NCBI GenBank assembly: GCA_040880365.1
Contig: JBBDIO010000204.1
Span: 1-17,487 of the forward strand
DNA: 17,487 nt
Origin: JBBDIO01 sp040880365
GTDB lineage: Bacteria; Chloroflexota; Anaerolineae; Caldilineales; Caldilineaceae
Reading direction: 5' to 3'
The notes below the pieces were generated by a model. That model saw only the letters and a program-made list of their open reading frames with translations, was not told the DNA's origin and searched no databases. Shown here one piece after another: positions 6,531 through 13,789 of the stretch. The position numbers and the translations under genes were made by a program. Within the stretch, counting starts at the first letter, position 1; every line of letters begins with the position of its first letter.

Positions 6531-7427
6531 TTATCCCTTCAGGCCCGACATGACAACGCCCTGGACGAAATATTTCTGCGCCGCGAAAAAGACGATGAGT
6601 GTCGGTGCAATCATCATCACCGCGGCCGCCATGAGTAGATGTTGCAGAATTTCTGTCGTATCTACGTGTTGCCGGAGAAAACTGATGCCCACGGAAAGGG
6701 TGAACTTGGTGGGTGTATTCAGGAAGATCAGCGGCTCCATGAACCGATTCCATTCCGCCATATAGGCGATGATGGCCGCGGTCGCCAGCACAGGTTTGCT
6801 CAACGGCAGCAGGATGTTCCAGAGGATGCGGAAACGACTGGCGCCGTCGATCAGGGCCGCTTCGTCCAGGTCGCGGGGCAACGACATGATGAACTGGCGA
6901 ATCAGGAAGATGAAAAAGGCCGAGCCGCCAAACCACAAAGGAACCCAAAGTGGATACAGCGTATCGATCCAGCCAAAGCGCCAGAACAGGATGAACTGGG
7001 GAATCAGCGTGATCTGGGCCGGCATCATCATGGTCGCCAACGTAATCACGAAAAGCGTATCGCGGCCCCGATATTGAAAGCGCGCAAAGGAATAGGCCAC
7101 CAGCGATGCCGACAGAACCGTGCCCAGGGTGGCAAGTATCGTCACTAGCACCGTGTTGAAGAACCACTGGACAAAAGGAAATCGATCCAGGACCTGCGCA
7201 TAGTTGCTCCATTGGGGAACTTCCGGGAAGACCGTCGGCGGAAAGAGAAATATCTCGCCGGGAGCTTTGAGCGAACTGGTAATGGTATAGAAAAACGGGA
7301 AGCCAAAAATCAGGCAAAGCACAATCGCCACGAGATAGAGACCGATATGCCATAGCCGGTTGCGCATCACATACGGGGATGAGGAGCCTACCGGCCCGCG
7401 GGTTTGAGCAGAACCAATTGCCGCCAT
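6531..7427 (-). CDS. ABC sugar transporter permease, MalG type
   Basis: A 298-residue inner-membrane permease of a carbohydrate ABC importer. Hydrophobic segments are visible near residues 27-50, 88-115, 124-150, 160-180, 212-230 and towards the C-terminus. The cytoplasmic EAA loop that docks the ATPase is present as DEAALIDGASRFRILWNILLPL (about residues 188-208), with the EAA..DGA pattern typical of this class, and the end YFVQGVVMSGLKG is typical of MalG-like proteins. The start at 7427 has AGG five bases upstream and lies only three bases after the stop of the MalF-type gene, so the two permeases are probably translationally coupled and form the heterodimeric channel. No ATP-binding subunit lies in the window; such systems often share a common MsmK/UgpC-like ATPase encoded elsewhere. 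Confidence 0.93.
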   Translation of the reverse strand: MAAIGSAQTRGPVGSSSPYVMRNRLWHIGLYLVAIVLCLIFGFPFFYTITSSLKAPGEIFLFPPTVFPEVPQWSNYAQVLDRFPFVQWFFNTVLVTILATLGTVLSASLVAYSFARFQYRGRDTLFVITLATMMMPAQITLIPQFILFWRFGWIDTLYPLWVPLWFGGSAFFIFLIRQFIMSLPRDLDEAALIDGASRFRILWNILLPLSKPVLATAAIIAYMAEWNRFMEPLIFLNTPTKFTLSVGISFLRQHVDTTEILQHLLMAAAVMMIAPTLIVFFAAQKYFVQGVVMSGLKG

Positions 7428-7430
7428 GTC

Positions 7431-8402
7431 CTATTTCCCTCCTTGATAGAAGACCCAGCGGTCGGAAAGGCGCAGCGTGGACAGGGTGATCAGGATCAGA
7501 ACCACCGCCAAAATCCAGGCCAGCGCCGAGCCATAGCCCAGCCGCGAGAAGACAAACGCCTGTTGGTAGATGTGGAGGGCAAAGAACCAACTCCCATAGG
7601 AAGGTCCGCCTTGTGTCGCCACAAAGGCAAGATTAAAAACATTCAAAGCCCCGATGACGCCCAGGATCACATTGAACAGCATGACAGGGGAGATCATGGG
7701 CAGCGTTATATTCCAGAATTTGCTGAACACGCTGGCGCCGTCGATGTCAGCCGCTTCATACAGTTCGTTGGGGACTCCTTGCAGGCCGGCCAGGAAGATC
7801 AACATGCGGTTGCCGCCCATGGTGGCCCAGAACGCAATCATCGTCAGGGAGGGAATCACCGTATCGCGGCCGGTCAGGAAGCGCGATTCCGGCAGCCCCA
7901 ACCAGTCCAGCGCATAGTTGACAGGCCCCAGAGTGGGGTTCAACAGCCACAACCAGATGACCGCCAGCGCGACATCGGGCGTGAGATGCGGCACAAAAAA
8001 GATGGTGCGATAGATGTTACGGCCCACGAGTTGCTGGTTCAACAGCAGCGCCAGAAAAAGCGAGCCGATCATCGACGCCGGCACAAAGAGCAGCGTGAAA
8101 TAGAAGGTGCGCCACAGCGAGGTATAGAAGAGATCGTCGCGTGTGAAAGCGCGCGCGTAGTTGTCGAGGCCGATCCACTGAGGCCGGCCCAGGATGCTGT
8201 ATTCGGTGAAGCTCAACCCCAACGATGCCAGCATCGGCCCGCCCACAAAGATCAACAGGCCCAGTATCCAGGGCAGCGCAAAGAGATAACCCTGGAGCGC
8301 ATCTTTGGCCTGGAAGGTTGTCTCGGCCCCCACAAGCCAGTTGAACAAACTGCGTTTCTTAGGACGAGTCTGGGACATACTCCCCATGTCGGTTTGAGCC
8401 AT
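7431..8402 (-). CDS. ABC sugar transporter permease, MalF type
   Basis: A 323-residue inner-membrane permease, partner of the MalG-type protein immediately downstream. After a charged cytoplasmic N-terminus (to about residue 35) there are hydrophobic spans near 38-66, 99-122, 138-156, 181-206, 238-262 and 290-310. WIGLDNYARAF (76-86) after the first span is a frequent MalF/UgpA feature, and the EAA loop reads YEAADIDGASVFSKFWNITLPM (about 215-236). ATG 8402 is preferred because GAGGAG lies nine bases upstream; in-frame ATGs at residues 6 and 9 are less well placed. The 186-bp gap to the first dehydratase gene contains no clear promoter on this strand, only a short GGGC/GCCC hairpin and a T-run near 8520, so read-through from the upstream gene is likely. 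Confidence 0.93.
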   Translation of the reverse strand: MAQTDMGSMSQTRPKKRSLFNWLVGAETTFQAKDALQGYLFALPWILGLLIFVGGPMLASLGLSFTEYSILGRPQWIGLDNYARAFTRDDLFYTSLWRTFYFTLLFVPASMIGSLFLALLLNQQLVGRNIYRTIFFVPHLTPDVALAVIWLWLLNPTLGPVNYALDWLGLPESRFLTGRDTVIPSLTMIAFWATMGGNRMLIFLAGLQGVPNELYEAADIDGASVFSKFWNITLPMISPVMLFNVILGVIGALNVFNLAFVATQGGPSYGSWFFALHIYQQAFVFSRLGYGSALAWILAVVLILITLSTLRLSDRWVFYQGGK

Positions 8403-8588
8403 AGGCGTATTCTCCTCATAGATGGCGTAAAGATAGCGTGAACATACACAGACGCAGCTACACAGGCCCAGCTATAGAAGTGCATTCACGGTGGTTGACA
8501 CTACACATCGCATTACACAAAAACCAGGGCAGCTCTCAACAGAATCTGGGAAGGCCAAAGTCAGTGCGCAGGGCGATGGCCCGGCGCA

Positions 8589-9779
8589 TCAAACATTGGC
8601 CGATTGCGCGGGATCAACTTCATATTCGCGCAAGGCTTCGGGCAACAGGTTGATCCCCAGCCCGGGCCGGTCGGCAGGTACATGCAGAAATCCGCGCTGG
8701 ATATCTAGCGGATGATCGAGCAATACGTTATAGCTGGAAAGGTCATAGCGGGTCACTTCCACCTTGTAGAAATTGGGCACGGTCATCATCACCTGTGCGC
8801 CCGCCATCACATTTACAGGCCCACTCGCATCATGGGGCGAAATGGGGATGTAATAGGCTTCTGCCAGGGTGGAAATCTTCTTCAATTCCGAAATTCCGCC
8901 CGTCCAGGTCACATCGGGCATGACAAAATCGGCCAGACCATTCTCAAAGATGGGGATAAATTCCCAACGGGTGTAGAGCCGCTCGCCAGTACAAATGCGC
9001 GTCCGCACCTGCTCCTTCACCTGTTTCAGCGCCTTCCAGCTTTCCGGCGGCACCGGCTCCTCGAACCAGTGGATATTGTACTCGGCCATCTTGTTGGCAA
9101 GCCGCACCGCGGTCGGCACATTGTAGAGACCGTGCGCATCGATAAGAATTTCGACTTGCGGCCCCACCTCATCGCGGGCAGCGGCCAGAATCGCCAGCGC
9201 CTGTTCTTCGGCATAGGGGCTGATCTCGCCATCCAGAAAACCCTCATTGCGCACATGCAGGTTGGATATCATGGGATCCATCTTGAAGGCCATAAACCCC
9301 GCGTCGACAATCTCCCGCGCCGCGACGCGAATACTGTCGGGCGAGACGCCTTTGAACGGGTGGCAATAGAGCGCGATGCGGTCGCGCACCGGCCCGCCCA
9401 AAAGCTGATAAATCGGCTGTCCCAACACCTTGCCGCGAATATCCCACAGCGCAATGTCGATGGCGCTGATGGCAGCACTGGTCGCGCCGCGCGACCCCAC
9501 ATAGGTTAAATTGCGAAATATCTTGTGCCAGATCGCTTCGATGTTTGCCGGATCGTCGCCCACAATCAGCGGTCCAATCTGATCCACAAATGCCGCCATC
9601 GCCCGATTACCCACTGCGCCCGGATAGGTGGTAATCTCGCCCCACCCTGTAATCCCCGCATCCGTATCTACCTGCACAAATACAAGCCCGCGCAGCCCTG
9701 GCGCACGCGCTGTCTCGCCACCGGGGTTGTCGTCCCACGGAATTTTGACCAGCCAGGAACGCACGTTGGTAATCTTCAT
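8589..9779 (-). CDS. Enolase-superfamily (MR/MLE) sugar-acid dehydratase, first gene of the cluster
   Basis: A 396-residue member of the mandelate racemase/muconate lactonizing enzyme family, probably a dehydratase for an aldonic or uronic acid producing a 2-keto-3-deoxy acid. It shows MKITNVRSWLVKIPW at the start, GWGEI in the capping domain, SAIDIALWDIRGKVLGQPIYQLLGG, and the complete catalytic set: metal ligands Asp214 (IDAHG), Glu240 (WFEEP) and Glu266 (TGERL), Asp289 (MPDVTW) with His316 (SPHDASGP), and Glu341 near the end of the barrel. His216 in D-A-H is the second probable acid/base, as in galactonate-type dehydratases. The frame extends upstream to 10001 without family similarity; ATG 9779 is chosen because MKIT is the normal family start. 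Its only ribosome-binding match, CAGG, sits in the loop of a small hairpin. It is transcribed first from the promoter at 10092-10120. Confidence 0.87.
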   Translation of the reverse strand: MKITNVRSWLVKIPWDDNPGGETARAPGLRGLVFVQVDTDAGITGWGEITTYPGAVGNRAMAAFVDQIGPLIVGDDPANIEAIWHKIFRNLTYVGSRGATSAAISAIDIALWDIRGKVLGQPIYQLLGGPVRDRIALYCHPFKGVSPDSIRVAAREIVDAGFMAFKMDPMISNLHVRNEGFLDGEISPYAEEQALAILAAARDEVGPQVEILIDAHGLYNVPTAVRLANKMAEYNIHWFEEPVPPESWKALKQVKEQVRTRICTGERLYTRWEFIPIFENGLADFVMPDVTWTGGISELKKISTLAEAYYIPISPHDASGPVNVMAGAQVMMTVPNFYKVEVTRYDLSSYNVLLDHPLDIQRGFLHVPADRPGLGINLLPEALREYEVDPAQSANV

Positions 9780-9795
9780 AGAAAGCCTGCTTTCT
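9780..9795 (-). promoter_or_regulatory. Hairpin holding the ribosome-binding site of the first dehydratase gene
   Basis: On the - strand AGAAAG and CTTTCT form a six-base stem with a CAGG loop, ending directly at the ATG at 9779. The loop contains the only recognisable Shine-Dalgarno-like bases, so accessibility may be set by this structure. The second dehydratase gene has the related string AGAAAGCAAG before its start but without the hairpin. Confidence 0.4.
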
Positions 9796-10049
9796 GGGTG
9801 TGGGAAAAGGCGTGCAGATATGAAAGCGCCCGACGGCCAACCGTTCACAGTCCCCCAGTCGGGCGACAAGAGCGCGCGGTCAACGGACATTGCCGAAACA
9901 GACGATGGATGAATTTCCAAACTGGCTTGAGAAAAACGGGATCGTGCAAACAGAATCGCGAAAATGGCGAAAAGGCTGGGCCGCGTTTTCAATGGGTGCA
10001 ACAGTTGGGGGGAGCAGCGGTGGGGAACAAGCGGCAGGGAGCAGCGATC

Positions 10050-10077
10050 TCGACCAGATATACACTTATGCTACAAT
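10050..10077 (+). promoter_or_regulatory. Candidate + strand promoter for the HTH/receiver gene
   Basis: TACAAT at 10072-10077 is preceded by TG one base away (extended -10) and by TCGACC at 10050-10055 with a 16-base spacer. The -35 is poor. Its predicted start near 10084 coincides with that of the opposing promoter. Moderate support only. Confidence 0.35.
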
Positions 10078-10091
10078 TGAGAATTAAGTAT

Positions 10092-10120
10092 AGTATAAGA
10101 TGATACGCATGCGCTGTAAA
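10092..10120 (-). promoter_or_regulatory. Sigma70-type promoter for the catabolic cluster
   Basis: Read on the - strand: TTTACA (10120-10115), a 17-base spacer, then TATACT (10097-10092). Each box has five of six consensus bases and the spacer is optimal. It points towards the dehydratase/transporter cluster, giving a leader of about 300 nt. It is the best promoter match on this strand in the control region. Confidence 0.6.
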
Positions 10121-10197
10121 CCATTTTTGTCCATCGTGTTCCCATGTGAGTCCCATCTTGTTTCGCCAATTCTGTACCAGCTCTGTATCAGCAAAAC

Positions 10198-10207
10198 NNN
10201 NNNNNNN
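10198..10207. other. Assembly gap (10 N)
   Basis: Ten undetermined bases, probably a scaffold join of unknown true length. It lies 17 bases before the chosen start of the HTH/receiver gene, so the ribosome-binding site and possibly extra 5' coding sequence of that gene may be missing, and the apparent spacing to the promoters is not reliable. Confidence 0.97.
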
Positions 10208-10224
10208 GACACCCATCACAGCCT

Positions 10225-11589
10225 ATGTCCACTACATACGAACAATTTCTCCAATTAGTCCAGGATGCGCTCAATCATCTATATGATTCACCGCATCTGA
10301 ACCAACATGCGCTGTCCGCGCTAATGACCGATAACCCTGTCCCTGCGCAACGCAGCCAGGATATGCGACGCATACTGCTCGACGCCATCGGCGCATTGCG
10401 CCCCAAGCCCGGCGTACCGGCCCAGTCTGTCGATTGGCGTAACTATCAGATCCTGGAACTGCGCTATATCGAAGGACTGGAACCGCGCGACATCATGGAA
10501 CAAGTGGCATTGGGCAAAAGCCAATACTATCGAGACCAGGCGCGGATTGTGGAAATGGTTGCCGGCATATTGTGGGAACAGTGGCAGCAAGACCACCGCC
10601 CCGACCACACGTCAGCCGCCACAACCATCACCAGTAGCGAGACGACGGCAGAAGACTTCAACCCGGAAACGCGCCGCACCCTGGCACACTCCGAGGCCCT
10701 CCGCCTATCTGCACAAGCAGAATGGGAAGAGGTCGATATTGCCGAGCTACTGGACGAATTGCGCAAACTTGTGGCGTCTCTCGCGCTGACAAAACAGGTA
10801 ACAATCCACATTTCGACCGGCTATAGTCCCCTGGTTCGGCGCGCGGATCGCATCACGCTGCGGCAAGCCATTTTGAATGCGATTACCTATGGGCTGGATA
10901 TTGCCGAAAATGGCGAGATGCACATCGGGATTTACTCTGACCCTACCGCCGAAGGCATCTACATCCGCGCCCCGCTTGCTGCCAACCAGGCAAGCAAGGA
11001 AAACAAAAAAATCTCGCGCGATGGTGTAGGTCTGGAAATAGGCAGTCAGTTAATGGCAGCCCTGGGAGGAAATTTTTCGGTGCAGCGCAATGTCGGCACA
11101 GAGTGGGCTGGGCAGCGGACAGAAGAGTGGGCCGGGCAATGGGAAGCGCGCCTCAATTGGACCAAAGCCGAATCGGGGCCGCTGTTGGTGATCGACGATA
11201 ACGCGACTTTCGTCGATCTGTTTCGACGCTATCTTGCCAATTCCAATTGGCGTGTATTGGGCGCGGCCAGTTGCACCGAGGCGCGCCGTGTCATTGCCCA
11301 AACGCGTCCGGCGGTCATCATTCTGGATGTCATGATGCCCAAAGAAGATGGGTGGGACATGTTGCGAGAATTGCGCGCCCAGGAAGATACGCGCCAGATC
11401 CCGGTTATCATCTGTTCCGTTTTGAACGAACCGGAGTTGGCTCTCACATTGGGCGCGCGGAACTATCTTCCAAAGCCAGTGACGCAACAGGCGCTGTTGA
11501 AGGTTTTGTCGCCCTGGTATCAAGGGCATCAAGGGGATCACGGGCATCAAGAGTATCAAGATGCTGCCAGCCTGGAGACAAAGCGTTGA
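10225..11589 (+). CDS. HTH + degenerate HATPase + response-regulator receiver protein
   Basis: A 454-residue cytoplasmic signalling protein with three parts. Residues about 5-120 are helical; around 73-118 a sigma-region-4-like helix-turn-helix appears (YQILELRYIEGLEPRDIMEQ, then a GKSQYYRDQ recognition-helix-like segment). Residues about 165-312 resemble a histidine-kinase ATPase fold: Asn218 in LRQAILNAITYG matches the N box and DGVGLEIGSQLMAALGG (266-282) the G2 region, but no DxGxG motif is visible and no phospho-acceptor His box precedes it, so kinase activity is unlikely. Residues 319-430 are a canonical receiver: Asp324/325, phospho-acceptor Asp368 (ILDVMMP), Ser398, Lys417 (LPKPV). 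A 21/24-bp tandem duplication gives EWAGQ twice near 293-305. The C-terminal tail is made by a 9-bp minisatellite and overlaps the convergent kinase gene. No ribosome-binding site is visible; the N run is just upstream, so the start is uncertain. Confidence 0.8.
   Translation: MSTTYEQFLQLVQDALNHLYDSPHLNQHALSALMTDNPVPAQRSQDMRRILLDAIGALRPKPGVPAQSVDWRNYQILELRYIEGLEPRDIMEQVALGKSQYYRDQARIVEMVAGILWEQWQQDHRPDHTSAATTITSSETTAEDFNPETRRTLAHSEALRLSAQAEWEEVDIAELLDELRKLVASLALTKQVTIHISTGYSPLVRRADRITLRQAILNAITYGLDIAENGEMHIGIYSDPTAEGIYIRAPLAANQASKENKKISRDGVGLEIGSQLMAALGGNFSVQRNVGTEWAGQRTEEWAGQWEARLNWTKAESGPLLVIDDNATFVDLFRRYLANSNWRVLGAASCTEARRVIAQTRPAVIILDVMMPKEDGWDMLRELRAQEDTRQIPVIICSVLNEPELALTLGARNYLPKPVTQQALLKVLSPWYQGHQGDHGHQEYQDAASLETKR
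11098..11142 (+). repeat. In-frame 21/24-bp tandem duplication inside the HTH/receiver gene
   Basis: Bases 11098-11118 and 11119-11142 are near copies (ACAGAGTGGGCTGGGCAGCGG, the second with an AGA insertion and a few substitutions), giving TEWAGQR then TEEWAGQW at the end of the ATPase-like domain. The reading frame is kept. Confidence 0.7.
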
Positions 11590-13741
11590 GTACCGTTTCG
11601 AGCGTAGCGATCAGCTCGCCCAGTTTGAAACCCTCCTCCTTGGCAATGTGAATGGAGCCGGTCAATTGCAGGTTGACATGGTCTTGTCCCCGTGCCGAAA
11701 CCAGAATGACCGGAATTGGGGCGATCTCTGGAATCGCGGCCATATGGCTCAGAAAAGTGCGACCATTCACAACCGGCATAATCAGATCGAGCAGGATCAG
11801 GTCGGGCTTTTTGGCTTGCGCGGTCTGCAACGCTTCTTCACCATTATAGGCCGAAAACGTTTCGTCAATCCCCGGATATGAACGCAGCATCCGGTGGAAA
11901 AGTCGCACGACTTCGGGATCATCATCCACGACCAGCACACGTTTGGGCGCATTGCCCACGCGCTTGATTGCCGCATGTAATTCGTGGCGCGAAACGGGCT
12001 TGACCAATACATCTTCCACACCCAGATTGGCAGCCGCGGCGCGGGCGCTGGGCAAAGGCAAAGAGAAGACGGCAACATTGGGCGGGAAGCAAGCCCCACT
12101 TGATTCACAACTCGATTCCCCACCCGATTCCCCATTGGTGACAATTGCAATGGCTTGCAGTTCGTTGGCGAGCTGAATTCCTTCTTCCCGATCTGCCACG
12201 CCCACCACCCGAAAACCGTCGATATAGCGTTTGAGCAAATTGGCAACGCGCAGGTCTTCATGAATAACGACAATAATTCGCTCGGAATCGCCCAGACGCA
12301 CAAGCGGCCGATAGCGCCGCGTCTTGGTCTGGGGTTCAACCATCCCCGGCACGGGCTTGCACGGCAGTGTGAACCAGAATGTCGTGCCGACCCCCTGTTT
12401 GCTTTCGACGCCCATGCGCCCGTGGTGCATTTCTACAAAGCGCTTGCTGATGGGCAATCCCAATCCTGTACCGCTGTGCCATTCTGAAAACGGTTGTTCG
12501 GTAGACCGAAATTCTTCAAATATTTTGGATAGATCGACAGCCGAGATTCCTGTTCCCGAATCGGTGATGCGCACAATGATCTCTTCGTTTTGTTGCTGGA
12601 TATCGACTGCAATATAGCCCTTGTCGGTGTGGCGCGCGGCGTTGACCAAAAGATTGAGCAATACCTGGCGAATACGCAGCCGGTCGATCCAGATGGTGGG
12701 CAATTCATCAGGAATCGACAGCCGCAAATCCAGCCCCTTGGCGGTAATATAGTCGTGCACGATGCGCAGGGTTTCATTCACCAGTTGGTCGAGGGCCACA
12801 TCTTCGCGGGCAATCGCCAGTTTCCCGGCCTCGATCTGGGCCAGATCCAGCACATCGTCTACCAGCGAAAGCAGGTGTTGTGCGCTGCGGTTGACGGCAT
12901 TCACATCGCTGCGATAGGGTCCGGGGAGATAGACACCGTTGTAACTTTCGGGAGATGTCATCATCATCTCGCTAAATCCAACAATCAGGTTGAGGGGTGT
13001 ACGCAATTCGTGGCTGACATTGGTCACAAACTCTGTCTTGAACCGTTCAGCCTCTTCGGCGGTCTTACGCGCGGCGACCAATGCGGCATTAGCGCGGTCC
13101 AGCCCATAGTAGGCATGATCCAGGTCTTTGAAGAGTTGGAGCATCTGGGCGCGATGCTGCCGGGCTTCATCCCGCTTTTCCTGGGCCTGGGTAAAGCTGA
13201 AGCTATACCACTCAATCAGATTGTGGGTGGTGTGGGTCAGGATCCAGCCGACCATCAACGTGACCAGGCTGGACAGGAGGATCGCCAATGCGTATGGCTC
13301 GGTTATCGACAGACCGGCAATATCCTGCCCCAGCCACCCGATCACGCCCAGCACGGCCAGTTCTATGCAGATCGCGAGCCGCCAACCGCTCGTGACGATG
13401 GCGATGAGCGGCAGCAAGACATACAAATAGGCAAACTCGGGACGTTCTGCCAAATAGACGATGGTTGTGATTCCGCCCAATAGGCCGGTCAGCCATATGG
13501 TCAGGGCAATCTGAAAATGGCGTTGCAGCAAATACAGGGTCAAACCCGCGGCCAGCAAGATCACGCCGGTTGTCGGCCACGTATACAAGAGCAAATCGGG
13601 CCTGCGCGAGGGGACGATGAAGTGCCAGAGCAGCCAGAGACATCCAACCAGGAGAATCAGCATCCGCGTGGTATGTACAGTCAATTCGCGTGTGGCCCCC
13701 TGATGGGCAATATGGGCGGAGTCTTGCAATGGTTGCCCCAT
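11444..13741 (-). CDS. Membrane hybrid histidine kinase with pseudo-receiver and receiver
   Basis: A 765-residue sensor kinase. Roughly six membrane spans fill residues 27-168, with no sizeable external domain, followed by a coiled-coil-like linker (185-235). The HisKA helix has the H box VSHELRTPLN with phospho-acceptor His244. The ATPase domain is complete: Asn367 (LLVNAARHT), DSGTG (394-398) and GTGLG (424-428). Two receiver-like domains follow. The first (about 488-596) has lost its phospho-acceptor Asp (AIVTN where the Asp strand should end), carries a repeat-encoded Gly/Glu/Ser insertion (537-549) and keeps LVKPVS; the second (about 600-718) is canonical, with Asp606-608, Asp652 (LLDLIMP), Ser682 and Lys701. 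The start at 13741 has GAGGAA five bases upstream. It is divergent from a copper-type ATPase and convergent, with a 146-bp overlap, with the HTH/receiver gene, its plausible partner. The signal sensed is unknown. Confidence 0.9.
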   Translation of the reverse strand: MGQPLQDSAHIAHQGATRELTVHTTRMLILLVGCLWLLWHFIVPSRRPDLLLYTWPTTGVILLAAGLTLYLLQRHFQIALTIWLTGLLGGITTIVYLAERPEFAYLYVLLPLIAIVTSGWRLAICIELAVLGVIGWLGQDIAGLSITEPYALAILLSSLVTLMVGWILTHTTHNLIEWYSFSFTQAQEKRDEARQHRAQMLQLFKDLDHAYYGLDRANAALVAARKTAEEAERFKTEFVTNVSHELRTPLNLIVGFSEMMMTSPESYNGVYLPGPYRSDVNAVNRSAQHLLSLVDDVLDLAQIEAGKLAIAREDVALDQLVNETLRIVHDYITAKGLDLRLSIPDELPTIWIDRLRIRQVLLNLLVNAARHTDKGYIAVDIQQQNEEIIVRITDSGTGISAVDLSKIFEEFRSTEQPFSEWHSGTGLGLPISKRFVEMHHGRMGVESKQGVGTTFWFTLPCKPVPGMVEPQTKTRRYRPLVRLGDSERIIVVIHEDLRVANLLKRYIDGFRVVGVADREEGIQLANELQAIAIVTNGESGGESSCESSGACFPPNVAVFSLPLPSARAAAANLGVEDVLVKPVSRHELHAAIKRVGNAPKRVLVVDDDPEVVRLFHRMLRSYPGIDETFSAYNGEEALQTAQAKKPDLILLDLIMPVVNGRTFLSHMAAIPEIAPIPVILVSARGQDHVNLQLTGSIHIAKEEGFKLGELIATLETVLNALSPGWQHLDTLDARDPLDALDTRATKPSTAPVASLALEDSSARPM
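11518..11562. repeat. Five 9-bp minisatellite units in the convergent gene overlap
   Basis: Consecutive 9-base units at 11518, 11527, 11536, 11545 and 11554 follow a (T/C/G)ATCAAGGG pattern with few changes. Because the unit is a multiple of three, it is translated as a three-residue period on both strands: YQG-HQG-DHG-HQE-YQD at the end of the + protein, and an LDT-LDA-RDP-LDA-LDT series at the end of the - kinase. Confidence 0.85.
12098..12133. repeat. Three 12-bp tandem repeats inside the kinase pseudo-receiver
   Basis: Units at 12098-12109, 12110-12121 and 12122-12133 follow ACYYGATTCMCM. On the coding - strand they give a GES(G/S) tetrapeptide repeat exactly after the strand that would normally end in the phospho-acceptor Asp of the first receiver-like domain. 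Confidence 0.75.
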
Positions 13742-13749
13742 GATTCCTC

Positions 13750-13782
13750 GCAGATTCTATGCAGATTCTATGCAGATTCCAT
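13750..13782. repeat. Three 11-bp direct repeats between the kinase and P-type ATPase genes
   Basis: GCAGATTCTAT occurs at 13750-13760 and 13761-13771, and as GCAGATTCCAT at 13772-13782. The 11-base period is close to one helical turn, as in arrays of protein-binding sites. They lie in the kinase leader, just upstream of its ribosome-binding site. A four-codon frame MESA-stop (13782-13768, -) lies across them with GAGGA nine bases upstream, a possible minimal leader peptide. Confidence 0.65.
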
Positions 13783-13789
13783 ATGGTAT

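Larger units (their letters stand above)
9780..10224. other. Intergenic control region between divergent genes (445 bp, includes gap)
   Basis: No convincing gene is seen. Short open frames at 9902-10087 (+) and 9880-10065 (-) have no ribosome-binding site or family resemblance. The region holds the - strand promoter (10092-10120), a weaker + strand promoter candidate (10050-10077), an 8-bp inverted repeat (9827-9834 with 9858-9865), a repeated GGGAGCAGCG (10010-10019 and 10037-10046) and the N run at 10198-10207. The leader of the first dehydratase mRNA would be about 300 nt. Confidence 0.6.

Noticed and set aside
9902..10087. Small + strand frame starting MDEFPNWLEKNG
   Set aside because: No ribosome-binding site, low-complexity Gly/Ser second half, and it lies in the leader of the divergent cluster.
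9989..10219. Small - strand frame crossing the N gap, containing TELVQNWRNKMGLTWEHDG
   Set aside because: It includes undetermined bases, overlaps the best promoter, has no ribosome-binding site and resembles no family I know.
11518..11562. CRISPR array
   Set aside because: Units are 9 bases with no spacers between them; this is a coding minisatellite. No CRISPR-like repeat-spacer pattern was seen elsewhere.
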